A stretch of DNA of 64,000 nucleotides from Pseudomonadota bacterium (GCA_021805545.1 JAJZFB010000034.1:1-64000), one strand, 5' to 3'; counted from the first letter of the stretch, positions 1-11,345 are shown. The notes: generated from the sequence alone by a model not told the origin. Translations and numbers: made by a program.

Positions 1-450
1 GGGCGCCATGGTCAGCCTCGTCAATGCCGACCACCCATGAATCAGTCAAAAGCCGATTCGGGAATCCTAAAAATAACAGAACTCAATAATATGCCAAAGT
101 AGTGCTAAGCGGGGCATATTAAGTTTCTGCGCTCCCTCAATTTGTGTGGAAATCGTATTGAACGGCTTCTTCAGACAGAGCGGACTTCCTGCGTTAACTC
201 CACTATCTGCAAGCGAGGTAGAACTCACTGATACCAACGGTCATGCTCAATGACCGTTGGTATCAGGCGAGTTGGCATCAAAGCTGGCCGCAGAAAATCC
301 CGCTGCTGAGTCGCGCAAATTTTCAAAATCGAATCATTTTATCTGGCGTAGGCTATATATGGCTTCGCGCGAATTGGTGCAGATATCGTCCGTCGAGGGC
401 GGGGTGGCTGCCGCCGTGCGCGATGTGTTCGCGGGGCTTTGAAAGAGGTT
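1..450. other. Gene-poor left edge
   Basis: No recognisable gene. A plus frame open from the window edge ends at a TGA at 38-40 (last residues GAMVSLVNADHP) and could be the C-terminal end of a gene lying to the left. A 61-codon plus frame (257-442) runs tail to tail into pyrG but resembles no family I know. A weak dyad (ATATGCC and GGCATAT) lies near 89-120, and a perfect palindrome lies at 228-266. In many alphaproteobacteria kdsA or eno follows pyrG; neither is seen here. Confidence 0.5.
228..266. repeat. Perfect 17-bp inverted repeat
   Basis: The arms CTGATACCAACGGTCAT (228-244) and its exact complement (250-266) flank a 5-base loop, GCTCA. Similarity of the arms continues imperfectly outward (AACTC on one side, GAGTT on the other). 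There is no T tract, so it does not look like a terminator. It resembles the interspersed palindromic modules seen at 46.4-47.3 and 51.2 kb in this window. Confidence 0.8.
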
Positions 451-2136
<1,686 letters not shown>

Positions 2137-2556
2137 TTATTGGCCGGGCCCCGGTACGGCGGGTGTGGCAGGGTTGGCCGTGGCGGGTGCTTGCGTTGCC
2201 GGAAGGGCATCGGCCGGGGTTTGCGGCAGGGATTGGGGGGTGACTGGTGCCGCGGGCGCGGTTGGCGCGGCGGGCTGCTGACTGGCCGGGATGTTAAGAA
2301 TGGCGGCGTTGCTGTTTTGCGCGCCCCCCTTGTAGAGCAGCGCCAGAGCCAGGGAGAGGGCGAAAAAGGCCGTACCAAGCACGGCCGTGGTACGGGTGAG
2401 GAGATTGGCGGTACCGCGCCCGGTCATAAAGCTGCCCATGCCTTGGCCGCCGCCAAGGCCCAGACCGCCGCCCTCGCTACGCTGGATCAGCACGACGCCG
2501 ATCAGCGCGATGGTGACGAACACATGCAGGACAAGAAGGACTTTGATCATCGACAA
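2137..2556 (-). CDS. secG: Preprotein translocase subunit SecG
   Basis: Small inner-membrane subunit of the SecYEG channel that assists protein export. 139 residues with two hydrophobic helices (about 4-22 and 54-74) separated by a glycine-rich loop (EGGGLGLGGGQGMGSF), the family hallmark. The last 50 residues or so are a low-complexity Pro/Ala/Gln/Thr tail, as in many alphaproteobacterial SecG proteins. It lies 25 bases after tpiA and 54 before pyrG, the common alphaproteobacterial order. Translation could start at Met1 or Met3. Confidence 0.93.
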   Translation of the reverse strand: MSMIKVLLVLHVFVTIALIGVVLIQRSEGGGLGLGGGQGMGSFMTGRGTANLLTRTTAVLGTAFFALSLALALLYKGGAQNSNAAILNIPASQQPAAPTAPAAPVTPQSLPQTPADALPATQAPATANPATPAVPGPGQ

Positions 2557-2581
2557 ACCCGGTTAAAAATCTCTGGGGCTT

Positions 2582-3313
2582 CTAGCGGCGCGGCGCGGCG
2601 GCGGCAATGGCCAGCAGGTCTTCTGCCTTAAGGCTGGCCCCGCCGACCAGCGCGCCGCCCACTTCCGGCAGGGCCAGCAGGCGGGCGGCATTGTCCGGTT
2701 TAACCGAGCCGCCGTAGAGAATATTGATGGATTGGCCGTCCGCGCCGAGCCGGGCGATGAGGGCGGCGCGGATCTCGGCGTGCATGGCGGTAACATCGGC
2801 CTCGGCCGGTGTGCGGCCAGTGCCGATAGCCCAGACCGGCTCGTAGGCCACGATGCCGGTGAAATTTTCTGGCAGGCTGTGGGCAAGCTGTGTACGGACC
2901 ACATGCCCGGCCTCGCCGGCATTGCGCTCGGCTTCGGCCTCGCCCACGCAGATAATCGGGATGAGGCCGGCGGTTTGGGCGGCCTCGGCCTTGGCTTTGA
3001 CCACGGCATTGGTTTCACCATGGTTCTCGCGGCGTTCGGAATGGCCGAGAATGACATGGGTGGCACCGGCTTCGGCCAGCATGGGGGCGGCTATGTCCCC
3101 GGTATGGGCGCCATCAGGCGTGGCGTGGCAATCTTGTGCGCCCAGCGCGATGCTGGAGCCTTTGAGGGCAGTGGCGAAGCGGTCGAGAAGAATGAAAGGC
3201 GGGCAGATGAGCAGGCTGACATGAGCAGGGGCGGCCTTGATGGCCCCCGTATAAGCCGCCACGTCTGCCAGGCGGCCGTACATCTTCCAATTACCTGCAA
3301 TGATTTGCCGCAT
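2582..3313 (-). CDS. tpiA: Triosephosphate isomerase
   Basis: Interconverts dihydroxyacetone phosphate and glyceraldehyde 3-phosphate in glycolysis and gluconeogenesis. 243 residues, one TIM barrel. Substrate and catalytic residues are visible: NWK near the N-terminus, His in ILGHSERR, the catalytic Glu in VAYEPVWAIGTG, and the phosphate loop in LYGGSVKP. First gene of the tpiA-secG-pyrG set; GGGAG sits 9 bases before the ATG. The promoter should lie in the gap shared with the divergent ppiD-like gene. Confidence 0.98.
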   Translation of the reverse strand: MRQIIAGNWKMYGRLADVAAYTGAIKAAPAHVSLLICPPFILLDRFATALKGSSIALGAQDCHATPDGAHTGDIAAPMLAEAGATHVILGHSERRENHGETNAVVKAKAEAAQTAGLIPIICVGEAEAERNAGEAGHVVRTQLAHSLPENFTGIVAYEPVWAIGTGRTPAEADVTAMHAEIRAALIARLGADGQSINILYGGSVKPDNAARLLALPEVGGALVGGASLKAEDLLAIAAAAPRR

Positions 3314-3442
3314 GATGCTAAGCTCCCGTTGTAAACTGCATGTTGTTGGTCAAAAGTGTTCTGCTGCTATGCAGCATATTCGCTGGACTTAAAATGATGC
3401 GATGCAACATAATGGGCCCGAGCCTGAAGGAGGGTCTTAGTC

Positions 3443-3610
3443 ATGTTGATGTTTCTTGCCACGTTGAGCACGTCCGTCATTGCGTCGCTGCTGGTCGCGG
3501 CGATGGACATAGAGTGCGTCAGGCAGCCCAGGCGCCGCTTAGGCCGGGCCGTGAAGCCTGATGGCAAGGATGTGTACTGCGAAAAGGGTGTTGCTGGAGC
3601 GCTGCGCTGA
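3443..3610 (+). CDS. Possible small membrane protein (55 aa)
   Basis: A short frame in the gap between tpiA and the ppiD-like gene. AAGGAGGG stands 9 bases before the ATG, a better ribosome binding site than most genes here have. The product has a hydrophobic stretch (MLMFLATLSTSVIASLLVAA) followed by a basic, Cys-containing tail. I recognise no family. A competing minus-strand frame covers the same stretch. Treat as a candidate only. Confidence 0.35.
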   Translation: MLMFLATLSTSVIASLLVAAMDIECVRQPRRRLGRAVKPDGKDVYCEKGVAGALR

Positions 3611-3728
3611 GCTTGGCGTTTAGCATGTAAGGCCGGGTGCGCGCTCCGCCCCGGCTTGGCGCCGCGGTACGGCGAATTTTTCTGATCTGGTTCGCGGGGC
3701 ACCTGAAAACATCTCCGGCCTGGGTTAT

Positions 3729-3763
3729 TTGCCCGATACTGGCCGCCTAGCTATAGAGGCGGC
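3729..3763 (+). promoter_or_regulatory. Promoter with overlapping dyad before ppiD
   Basis: TTGCCC (3729-3734) and TATAGA (3752-3757) are spaced by 17 bases, about 28 bases before the ppiD-like start codon. A perfect dyad, GCCGCCT (3742-3748) and AGGCGGC (3757-3763), brackets the -10 element, so it could be an operator or a start-site hairpin. By position this promoter could feed the whole ppiD-trp-moa set. No transcript data. Confidence 0.45.
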
Positions 3764-3784
3764 GATCTTGGGTAAAGAGAGCCA

Positions 3785-5662
3785 ATGCTGGTCTGGGTCC
3801 GGAAATTAATGAGTAACTGGGTGGCGCGGATTCTTTTCGCACTGCTCATTGTTGTTTTTATTGGTTGGGGCATCTCGAATGTTCTGACGCTGACGGGGAG
3901 CAATACCACAGTGGCCCGGGTCGGCGGAACGCCGATTGATGCCTCCGCGGTGCAAGCGGCTTATCAGGCCGCGCTCAACCAGGCCGGGCAGCAGGGCCAG
4001 CCAGATTTGGCCACGCGCCAGCAACTGGCCAATCAGGCCCTGGCTGATGCGCTGCGCAAGCAGATGATGAAGCAGGAAGAGCGGAGGCTGGGTCTTGTGG
4101 TGCCCGATGCAGCGGTGCGGCAGGTGCTCGACGAGGAGCCGGCCTTCCAGGCCAATGGTGTGTTTGACAAGCAAAAATTCGAGCAGGTTTTGACGCAGAA
4201 TAATTCTTCGCCGGACCAGTTTATCGGGCAGGTGCGCGAAAGCCTGGCCATGCGGCAATTAATGCTGCCGCTGCTGCGTGGCGTGGCGCCGCCGGAGGAG
4301 CTGATTGACCGGCTTTTTGCTTATTTTGGCCAGCACCGCACGGCGGAGACCGTGGCGATAGCGAGCGCCGCGCAGCCGGCACCCAAGCCGCCGGCGGATG
4401 CAGTGCTGGAGCGTTACTGGCGTAACCACCCGGCGAAATTCACCTCGCCGGAATATCGCCGGGCGCAGATTGTAATTCTCTCTCCTACCTTGCTGGCGCC
4501 GCAGGAGCAGGTGTCTCAAGCCGATATTGATGCCGCCGTGGCGCGGGCCAAGGCAGAGGGGCCGCCAAGCGTGCCACAGCGCAGCGTGCAGGTGATTACG
4601 GTGGGGAATCTAGCCGGCTCCTCACGCTTGCAGGCGGCTTGGACCAAGGGGGCGAACTGGAGTAGAATGCAGACCTTGGCCAAGCAATATGGCGCGACCG
4701 CCGTGGAAATGGACAAGGCGGCGCAGACGCAGATTCCTTCACCTGCGCTGGGGCAGGCCGTGTTTGCCGCGCCTATTGGCAAGGTTGTTGGCCCGGTGGC
4801 GGGCGATACCGGTATGTATGTGTTCAAGGTGACGCAAGCGGGGCAGAGCGGGCCGGATATGGCCGCTTTGCGCCAGCAAGCCACTCAGGCGCTGCAAATA
4901 CAGAAAGCCCAGGACGATGTAGCCAATGATGTGAACCAGTTACAGGACGCGCTGGCAGGCCAGACGCCACTGAACCAGTTGCCGGCCAATTTGGGTTTGG
5001 TGGCGGTGCAGGGTACGCTCGATGCCGCTGGCAATAGGCCTGAGGGCAGCCCGGCGCCGATTCCCGGCGGGAATGCGTTGAAGACGGCGATTGTAAAAGC
5101 GGTTTTTGCCGCGCATCCAGGCGAACCACCGCAATTGCTCAACGGGCCGGATGGCAGCTATTTCGCGCTTTCTCTGGATAAAATTGAGCCGCCGGCGTTG
5201 CAGGGCTTTGCCCAGGTGAGGGACAAGGTGCTGGCGGATTGGACGCAGAGCCAGCAGGTGCGCGAGGCTGAGATTAAGGCCACAGCCTTGTACCGCGCGG
5301 TGCGGCAGGGGCAGGCTCTGGCTGCGGCTGCCAAGGCCGCTGGGTTGCAGGTGAACATCACGCCGCCGCTGCTGCGTGATGCGGGGCAGCAAGGGGCTGG
5401 CGTGCAGGAGCTGAGCAATGTGCTGTTCAGCATGAAGCAGGGCCATGGCACGATGGTGCGGACCAGTACAGGCTTTACCGTGGCGCAGTTGATGACAATC
5501 ACTACGCCGGACCCGGCCCAGTACCAAAATGTGTACCAGCAATGGCAGCAGCAGATGACAAAGGGCTTGCAGAATGACCTTGCCGAGAGTTTCCTGACTG
5601 GGTTGCAGATGCGTGACAAGGTGAGCGTTAACCAGAAGATGCTCGCGCAGATTTATCAGTAA
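3785..5662 (+). CDS. PpiD-like periplasmic folding factor (SurA_N/parvulin)
   Basis: Predicted membrane-anchored chaperone or peptidyl-prolyl isomerase acting on newly exported proteins in the periplasm. 625 residues: a short cytoplasmic N-terminus, one membrane helix (about 14-33, ARILFALLIVVFIGWGI), a SurA N-terminal-like chaperone region (about 35-180), a degenerate parvulin-like segment (about 260-360) and a long C-terminal chaperone region. The architecture matches PpiD of about 620 residues. AAAGAGAG precedes the ATG. trpE starts 12 bases after its stop, so the two are probably cotranscribed. Whether the isomerase is active cannot be judged from sequence. Confidence 0.85.
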   Translation: MLVWVRKLMSNWVARILFALLIVVFIGWGISNVLTLTGSNTTVARVGGTPIDASAVQAAYQAALNQAGQQGQPDLATRQQLANQALADALRKQMMKQEERRLGLVVPDAAVRQVLDEEPAFQANGVFDKQKFEQVLTQNNSSPDQFIGQVRESLAMRQLMLPLLRGVAPPEELIDRLFAYFGQHRTAETVAIASAAQPAPKPPADAVLERYWRNHPAKFTSPEYRRAQIVILSPTLLAPQEQVSQADIDAAVARAKAEGPPSVPQRSVQVITVGNLAGSSRLQAAWTKGANWSRMQTLAKQYGATAVEMDKAAQTQIPSPALGQAVFAAPIGKVVGPVAGDTGMYVFKVTQAGQSGPDMAALRQQATQALQIQKAQDDVANDVNQLQDALAGQTPLNQLPANLGLVAVQGTLDAAGNRPEGSPAPIPGGNALKTAIVKAVFAAHPGEPPQLLNGPDGSYFALSLDKIEPPALQGFAQVRDKVLADWTQSQQVREAEIKATALYRAVRQGQALAAAAKAAGLQVNITPPLLRDAGQQGAGVQELSNVLFSMKQGHGTMVRTSTGFTVAQLMTITTPDPAQYQNVYQQWQQQMTKGLQNDLAESFLTGLQMRDKVSVNQKMLAQIYQ

Positions 5663-5674
5663 AGATTGGACCCC

Positions 5675-7183
5675 ATGAACGCCGTTTCGTCAGACCGATT
5701 TGAGACCTTCCGTACCGCTTACGATAACGGGGGCGGGGCGCTGGTCTGGCGGCACGGAATTGCTGATCTGCTGACGCCGGTGGCTGCCTACCTGAAGGTG
5801 GCGCATGGGCAGCCTTATTCTTTTCTGCTGGAAAGCGTGGAAGGCGGCACGGTACGCGGGCGTTATTCCGTGATTGCGATGCAGCCAGACCTGATCTGGC
5901 GCTGTGAGCACGGTGTGGCGTCGGTGAACCGTGATGTGCGGACGAATCCGGAGGCCTACACGCCGGTGGGCGAGGCGCCGCTGAAGAATTTGCGTGCGCT
6001 GATTGCCGAGACCCGGCTGGACGTGCCGGAGCATCTGCCGCCCATGACGGGCGGGTTGCTTGGTTATTTGGGCTACGACATGGTTCGGCTTATGGAGGAC
6101 CTGCCCGCGGTTAAGCCCGATGTGCTGGGTATTCCCGATGCGATTTTGGCGCGGCCTGGTTTGTTTATTATTTTTGATGGCGTGACAGACGAGATGACGC
6201 TGGCCGCGCCGGTTTACCCCAAGGCTGGGGTTTCTGCCGCCGAGGCCTTTGCGGCGGCCGAATTGCGATTGAACGAGCTGGCGCGGGACCTGGAACGACA
6301 CGTGCCCAAGCTGACCGGGCGGCAATTAGCCCCGCTTGAGCAGATATCCAATATGGAGAAGGAAGAATTTCTGGGCGTTGTGGAGACGGCCAAGAATTAC
6401 ATTCGGGCAGGGGATGCGTTCCAGATTGTGCCTAGCCAGCGGTTTGAGGCGAAGTTCTCACTGCCGCCGTTTGCACTGTACCGCAGCCTAAGGCGGGTGA
6501 ATCCGGCGCCGTTCCTGTTTTTTCTCGATTTTGGGGCGTTTGCGGCTGTTGGTTCCAGCCCCGAGATTTTGGTGCGCTACCGCGATGGGAATGTGACCAT
6601 CCGCCCGCTGGCGGGCACCCGGCGGCGCGGGGCGGATGCGGCGGAGGATGCGGTGCTGGAGGCTGAGCTTCTGGCAGATCCGAAAGAGCGGGCGGAACAC
6701 CTGATGCTGCTGGATTTGGGGCGTAATGATGTTGGACGCGTGGCCGAGATTGGCTCGGTGAAGGTGGTGAAGAGTTTTGCCATCGAGCGTTACTCGCATG
6801 TGATGCATATTTCCTCGACCGTGGAAGGGCGGCTGCGCCCCGATTGCGATGCGCTGGATGCGCTAATAGCGGGTTTTCCTGCGGGCACGCTCTCGGGCGC
6901 GCCGAAGGTGCGGGCGATGGAAATTATCGAGGAACTGGAGCCTTCGCGCCGCGGGCTTTACGGCGGCTGCATTGGCTATTTTGCCGCCAACGGCACAATG
7001 GACACCTGCATTGGCCTGCGTACCGCCTTGGTGAAGGATGAGGTAATGTATGTGCAGGCAGGGGTTGGCGTTGTGGCCGATTCTGATGCCGAGGCTGAAT
7101 ATGCGGAAAGTGTGCAGAAAGCCCGCGCGCTGTTCCGCGCGGCGGAAGATGCGGTGCGCTATGTTTCCGCGCCGGAGGTTTAA
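5675..7183 (+). CDS. trpE: Anthranilate synthase component I
   Basis: With TrpG converts chorismate and glutamine to anthranilate, the first committed step of tryptophan synthesis. 502 residues from the ATG at 5675; a TTG nine bases upstream is an alternative. The chorismate-binding core is intact: AGDAFQIVPSQRF, GSSPEILVR, PLAGTRRRG, DLGRNDVGRV, HISSTVEG and FPAGTLSGAPKVRAMEI. The LLES motif near residue 50 is the tryptophan feedback site, so allosteric inhibition is expected. No leader peptide or attenuator fits in the 12-base gap after the ppiD-like gene. Confidence 0.97.
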   Translation: MNAVSSDRFETFRTAYDNGGGALVWRHGIADLLTPVAAYLKVAHGQPYSFLLESVEGGTVRGRYSVIAMQPDLIWRCEHGVASVNRDVRTNPEAYTPVGEAPLKNLRALIAETRLDVPEHLPPMTGGLLGYLGYDMVRLMEDLPAVKPDVLGIPDAILARPGLFIIFDGVTDEMTLAAPVYPKAGVSAAEAFAAAELRLNELARDLERHVPKLTGRQLAPLEQISNMEKEEFLGVVETAKNYIRAGDAFQIVPSQRFEAKFSLPPFALYRSLRRVNPAPFLFFLDFGAFAAVGSSPEILVRYRDGNVTIRPLAGTRRRGADAAEDAVLEAELLADPKERAEHLMLLDLGRNDVGRVAEIGSVKVVKSFAIERYSHVMHISSTVEGRLRPDCDALDALIAGFPAGTLSGAPKVRAMEIIEELEPSRRGLYGGCIGYFAANGTMDTCIGLRTALVKDEVMYVQAGVGVVADSDAEAEYAESVQKARALFRAAEDAVRYVSAPEV

Positions 7184-7186
7184 GCC

Positions 7187-7774
7187 ATGATCTTGCTCAT
7201 TGATAATTACGACAGCTTTACATTCAACTTGGTGCAGTTTTTTGGTGATCTGGGCGCGGAATGCCTGGTGAAGCGCAATGACGTGCTGACCGCGGAAGAG
7301 GCTCTGGCGCTGAAGCCCGATGCGATTGTGCTCTCACCCGGGCCGTGCACGCCGAATGAGGCCGGGATTTGCCTGGATGTGGTGCGGCTGGCGGCGGCGC
7401 GGCGCGTGCCATTGTTTGGTGTTTGCCTGGGGCACCAAGCCATTGGCCAGGCTTTTGGCGGCCATGTGGTGCGGGCGCCGGAGCCGGTGCATGGCAAGAC
7501 GAGTGAGGTGATGCACGATAATACTGATTTGTTCGCGGGGTTGCCGAATCCGTTTACGGCGACGCGCTATCATTCATTGATCGTGCAGCGTTCCAGCCTG
7601 CCGGAATGTCTGGCGGCAACGGCTTGGGTGAAGGATGGCACCATCATGGGGCTGCGCCATGTGTCGCTGCCGATTTATGGTGTGCAGTTCCATCCTGAAA
7701 GCATCGCAACCGCGCACGGGCATGATATTTTACGGAATTTTCTAAATCTGGCGCGTGAGACGGTAGTGGCGTGA
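7187..7774 (+). CDS. trpG: Anthranilate synthase glutamine amidotransferase
   Basis: Supplies ammonia to TrpE by hydrolysing glutamine. 195 residues, a single class I amidotransferase domain with [11 protein letters not shown] at the start, the nucleophile Cys in [11 protein letters not shown] and the His/Glu pair in VQFHPES. Three bases after trpE, and its TGA overlaps the GTG start of trpD (GTGA). Such type II amidotransferases can also serve p-aminobenzoate synthase; the position beside trpE, D and C makes TrpG the best call. Confidence 0.96.
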   Translation: MILLIDNYDSFTFNLVQFFGDLGAECLVKRNDVLTAEEALALKPDAIVLSPGPCTPNEAGICLDVVRLAAARRVPLFGVCLGHQAIGQAFGGHVVRAPEPVHGKTSEVMHDNTDLFAGLPNPFTATRYHSLIVQRSSLPECLAATAWVKDGTIMGLRHVSLPIYGVQFHPESIATAHGHDILRNFLNLARETVVA

Positions 7775-8796
7775 ATACAAGTTTGCAGCCGGTGCTGGCG
7801 CGCTTGGGGCGGGGCGGGCGCTTGAGCGCGGGCGAAGCCGAAGAAGCGTTTGGCATTGTGATGGATGGAGAGGCGACTGCGGTGCAGATTGGCGGTATGC
7901 TGATGGCTATGCGCGCGCGGGGTGAAGCAGTGGAAGAGCTGACTGGCGCGGTAACGGCGATGCGCGCGCGCATGACGCGCGTCGAGGCGCCGGAAAACGC
8001 GCTCGATGTATGCGGAACGGGTGGTGATGGCGCGGCGAGCCTGAATATTTCCACTGCTTATACTTTCGTAGTGGCGGCGTGCGGTGTTCCGGTTGCCAAG
8101 CATGGGAATAAGGCGATTTCCTCGCGGGCGGGCGGCGCTGATGTTTTACGGGCGCTTGGTGTGAATATTGAGCCTCCGCTTGAACGTTTGCCCGAGATTT
8201 TGTTGGAGGCGGGTTGTGTATTTTTATTTGCCCCACGCCATCATCCGGGGCTGCGCCATGCAGCGCAGGCCCGGGAGGAGCTGGGTACCCGCACGATTTT
8301 TAATCTCGTGGGGCCAATGGCGAATCCGGCTGGTGTAAGGCGGCAATTGATGGGGATTTATGACCCGGCATGGTCGCGCCCTGTGGCCGAGACCTTGGCG
8401 GCGCTGGGGACTGAAGCCGCCTGGATCGTACATGGCGGCGGACTGGATGAGCTGGTGCTTGAAGGTGAGAATCAGGTGGTTGCTCTGCAGAATGGCGTGA
8501 TTCGTGAATTCAGCATCACGGCGGCAGATGCTGGGTTGCAGCCCGTGCCGCTGAGCGCGCTGAGAGGTGGTGACGCGGTGGAAAACGCGGCGGCGCTGCT
8601 GGATGTTTTAAGGGGCGCCCGCAACGGGTATCGTGATACGATCTTGTTTAATGCGGCGGCAGCTCTGATTGTGGCCGGTGTGGCCGAGACCCTGCCGCAA
8701 GGAGTTGCCTGCGCAACCGCGGCGTTGGATAGCGGGGCGGCGTTGGGCGTGCTGGAGACGTTGCGGGCGGCCTCGCAGGAGATGAGTCTGGCATGA
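7771..8796 (+). CDS. trpD: Anthranilate phosphoribosyltransferase
   Basis: Joins anthranilate to phosphoribosyl pyrophosphate, the second tryptophan-pathway step. 341 residues. The PRPP/anthranilate motifs are present: [25 protein letters not shown] and HHPGLRHA. The GTG start overlaps the trpG stop by four bases and the stop overlaps the trpC start by four (ATGA), so the trio is probably translationally coupled. Confidence 0.97.
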   Translation: MNTSLQPVLARLGRGGRLSAGEAEEAFGIVMDGEATAVQIGGMLMAMRARGEAVEELTGAVTAMRARMTRVEAPENALDVCGTGGDGAASLNISTAYTFVVAACGVPVAKHGNKAISSRAGGADVLRALGVNIEPPLERLPEILLEAGCVFLFAPRHHPGLRHAAQAREELGTRTIFNLVGPMANPAGVRRQLMGIYDPAWSRPVAETLAALGTEAAWIVHGGGLDELVLEGENQVVALQNGVIREFSITAADAGLQPVPLSALRGGDAVENAAALLDVLRGARNGYRDTILFNAAAALIVAGVAETLPQGVACATAALDSGAALGVLETLRAASQEMSLA

Positions 8797-9602
8797 ACAA
8801 GATGGTGGTTGAGGATATTCTCGCCCGTATTTGCGCCGATAAGCTGGCGGAAATTGAGGTGCGCAAGGCGGCGCTGGCGCTGGACGAGTTGAAGGCGGCG
8901 GTGCGTGATGCGGACAAGCCGCGCGGATTTGCGCGTGCGCTGATGGATGCCTCGGCAGCCGGGCGGCCCGCCTTGATTACAGAGATTAAGAAGGCTTCGC
9001 CTTCGGGCGGGCTGATTCGCGAGGATTTTGTGCCGGCGGAACTGGCGCAGGCTTATGCGGAGGGCGGCGCGGCGTGTCTTTCCGTGCTGACGGACCAAAA
9101 ATATTTCTGGGGTTCGGCGGAGGATTTGCAGGCAGCACGTGCTGCGGTGCGGCTGCCGGTGCTGCGTAAGGATTTCATGCTCGATCCGTGGCAGATTTAC
9201 GAAAGCCGTGTGATGGGGGCGGATTGCGTTTTGTTGATTATGGCGGCGCTTGAGGATGTCCAGGCGCGGGAGCTGGAGGCCCTGGCCAGGGCGCTGGATA
9301 TGGATGTGCTGGTGGAAGTGCATGACGAGGCGGAGCTGGAGCGCGCGCTTGGGCTGCAGACGCCCCTGCTGGGTATTAATAACCGTAATCTGAAAACGAT
9401 GGTGACGTCTCTGGAGACGACCGAGCGGCTTTCCAGCCTTTGCCCGCCGGACAGGTTTTTGGTTTCTGAATCCGGCATCAAGACCCATGAGGATATTGCC
9501 CGGCTGCAGAAGGTTTGCGTGCAAGGCTTTTTGGTTGGCGAGTCGCTGATGCGCGAGACCAACGTGAAGGCGGCGGTGGCCCATTTATTGGGGACGGTGT
9601 GA
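8793..9602 (+). CDS. trpC: Indole-3-glycerol phosphate synthase
   Basis: Closes the indole ring in tryptophan synthesis. 269 residues, a TIM barrel with [10 protein letters not shown] (catalytic Lys), [33 protein letters not shown] and [11 protein letters not shown]. It is not fused to TrpF, unlike the enterobacterial enzyme. trpF, trpB and trpA are not in this window. The stop overlaps the moaC start (GTGA). Confidence 0.97.
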   Translation: MNKMVVEDILARICADKLAEIEVRKAALALDELKAAVRDADKPRGFARALMDASAAGRPALITEIKKASPSGGLIREDFVPAELAQAYAEGGAACLSVLTDQKYFWGSAEDLQAARAAVRLPVLRKDFMLDPWQIYESRVMGADCVLLIMAALEDVQARELEALARALDMDVLVEVHDEAELERALGLQTPLLGINNRNLKTMVTSLETTERLSSLCPPDRFLVSESGIKTHEDIARLQKVCVQGFLVGESLMRETNVKAAVAHLLGTV

Positions 9603-10069
9603 GCCGGCTTACGCATATAGGGGAGGATGGCGCGGCGCGGATGGTCGATGTATCGGCCAAGGCGGAAACGTTGCGTGAGGCCACGGCCAAGGGGCGGGTG
9701 GCAATGCAGCCCGCGACGCTGGCCTTGGTCCGCGATGGCGCGGTGAAAAAGGGCGATGTGCTGGCGGTGGCCCGGATTGCCGGGATTATGGCTGCTAAAC
9801 GGGCGGCTGAATTAATACCCCTGTGCCACATACTTTTGCTGGAAGCGGTGACGGTGGCATTTGAACTAGAGGACGAGGCGGTGGAGATTACGGCCAGCGT
9901 GCGGGCAACCGGCCGTACGGGTGTGGAAATGGAGGCGCTGACTGCGGTGAGTGTGACGGCGCTGACCATCTACGATATGCTGAAGGCGGTTGACCGGGGG
10001 ATGTGCATTGAAGCGGTGCGTCTGGTACAGAAATCCGGTGGCGCCTCGGGCGATTTTTTTCAGCCATGA
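9599..10069 (+). CDS. moaC: Cyclic pyranopterin monophosphate synthase
   Basis: Second enzyme of molybdopterin synthesis; converts the MoaA product to cyclic pyranopterin monophosphate. 156 residues from the GTG at 9599, which overlaps the trpC stop and matches the family N-terminus (SRLTH). A longer open frame upstream lies inside trpC and is unlikely to be used. Family motifs: LIPLCH and [20 protein letters not shown] with the conserved Asp and following Lys. Followed by moeA through an ATGA overlap. Confidence 0.95.
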   Translation: MSRLTHIGEDGAARMVDVSAKAETLREATAKGRVAMQPATLALVRDGAVKKGDVLAVARIAGIMAAKRAAELIPLCHILLLEAVTVAFELEDEAVEITASVRATGRTGVEMEALTAVSVTALTIYDMLKAVDRGMCIEAVRLVQKSGGASGDFFQP

Positions 10070-11259
10070 TTGACGTTGAAGAGGCGCGCAGCCGGATTTT
10101 GGCGGCGCTGCGCCCGGTTGGGCAGGAGATTGTGCCGCTGGCGTTGGCATATAGGCGTGTGCTGGCGGTGGATGTAAGAGCGCGTGTGGCACATCCGCCC
10201 GCGGATGTGTCGGCGATGGATGGTTATGCGGTGCGGGCGGCGGATGCTGTTGCCGGAGCTCAGCTGCGTGTGATTGGCGAGGCATCAGCGGGACACCCAT
10301 TTGCAGGCAGCCTGGGGCCGGGTGAAGCGGTACGGTTGTTTACCGGCAGTTTTGTGCCGGCGGGGGGCGATGCGATCCTGATTCAAGAGAATACCGTACC
10401 GGTGCTGGGGGGGATTGAGGTTACCGAAACCGTGGCGGTGGCGCGCCATATTCGCAAGCAAGGGCAAGATTTTGCCTTGGGTGACATGCTGCTTGCAGCG
10501 GGCAGACGAATGACGGTGCGTGATATTGGGCTGACGGCGGCGGCGAATCATCCTTGGGTAAATGTATTTCAGCGGCCCCGTGTGGCGATTTTGGCCACAG
10601 GCGATGAGATTTCGTTGCCCGGAGAGATGCTGGGGCCAGGAGGGATTGTGAATAGCAATTCCACTATGCTGGCGGCCATGGTTGCGGCGTATGGTGGCGA
10701 ACCATTTGTACTGCCTGCGGCGGGGGATGATACGGACGAAATCGCGGCGGCGGCGGATTTGGCGCGCGGGGCAGATTTACTGGTGACGACCGGTGGAGCT
10801 AGCGTGGGGGCCCACGATTTAATGCATGCAGGGCTGGGCCGGCAGGGTTTTGCGCTGGATTTCTGGAAAATTGCCATGCGCCCCGGAAAGCCGCTGATAT
10901 TTGGACGAATTGGCGATATGCCTGTGCTGGCGCTGCCGGGGAATCCGGTTGCCGCCTATGTGTGCGGGGTGCTGTATCTTGGCCCGGCCTTAGCCGTGCT
11001 AGCGGGACAGGAGGTATTAAGGCCGGTGTTTGAGACGGCGCGGCTGCAAGGCAATTTGGGCCCGAACGATGCGCGTGAGGATTATTTGCGGGCGAGGTTG
11101 CATTGGCATGATGGTGGCTGGGTGGTTGAGCCGTTTGCGCGGCAGGATTCGGCTATGCTGACGCCATTGGCAGCCTCTGGCGCCTTGCTGCGCCGCCCGC
11201 CTTTTCAGCCTGGTTTGGCGGAAGGGGATATGGTGGAGATTATCCGGCTGGATTTGTGA
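10066..11259 (+). CDS. moeA: Molybdopterin molybdenumtransferase
   Basis: Inserts molybdate into adenylylated molybdopterin, the last common step of molybdenum cofactor synthesis. 397 residues. Family motifs include [12 protein letters not shown], the MoCF-binding stretch [11 protein letters not shown], and [10 protein letters not shown] followed by [12 protein letters not shown]. Domain IV is at the C-terminus. Start overlaps moaC by four bases. lexA follows after 86 bases with its own promoter. Confidence 0.96.
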   Translation: MIDVEEARSRILAALRPVGQEIVPLALAYRRVLAVDVRARVAHPPADVSAMDGYAVRAADAVAGAQLRVIGEASAGHPFAGSLGPGEAVRLFTGSFVPAGGDAILIQENTVPVLGGIEVTETVAVARHIRKQGQDFALGDMLLAAGRRMTVRDIGLTAAANHPWVNVFQRPRVAILATGDEISLPGEMLGPGGIVNSNSTMLAAMVAAYGGEPFVLPAAGDDTDEIAAAADLARGADLLVTTGGASVGAHDLMHAGLGRQGFALDFWKIAMRPGKPLIFGRIGDMPVLALPGNPVAAYVCGVLYLGPALAVLAGQEVLRPVFETARLQGNLGPNDAREDYLRARLHWHDGGWVVEPFARQDSAMLTPLAASGALLRRPPFQPGLAEGDMVEIIRLDL

Positions 11260-11262
11260 TGC

Positions 11263-11292
11263 TTGACGCGTTGGCCGGAACTAAAGTAGAAC
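11263..11292 (+). promoter_or_regulatory. lexA promoter with LexA (SOS) box
   Basis: GAAC-TAAAGTA-GAAC (11278-11292) exactly matches the alphaproteobacterial LexA operator GAAC-N7-GAAC. TTGACG (11263-11268) and TAGAAC (11287-11292) with 18 bases between them form a plausible sigma-70 promoter whose -10 lies inside the box. Binding of LexA would block its own transcription. Confidence 0.85.
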
Positions 11293-11345
11293 ATTCTGGA
11301 AGTTAGCGCTTTGTTCCGCGCGTGACGCCTGCCCTGGAGAGCTCC

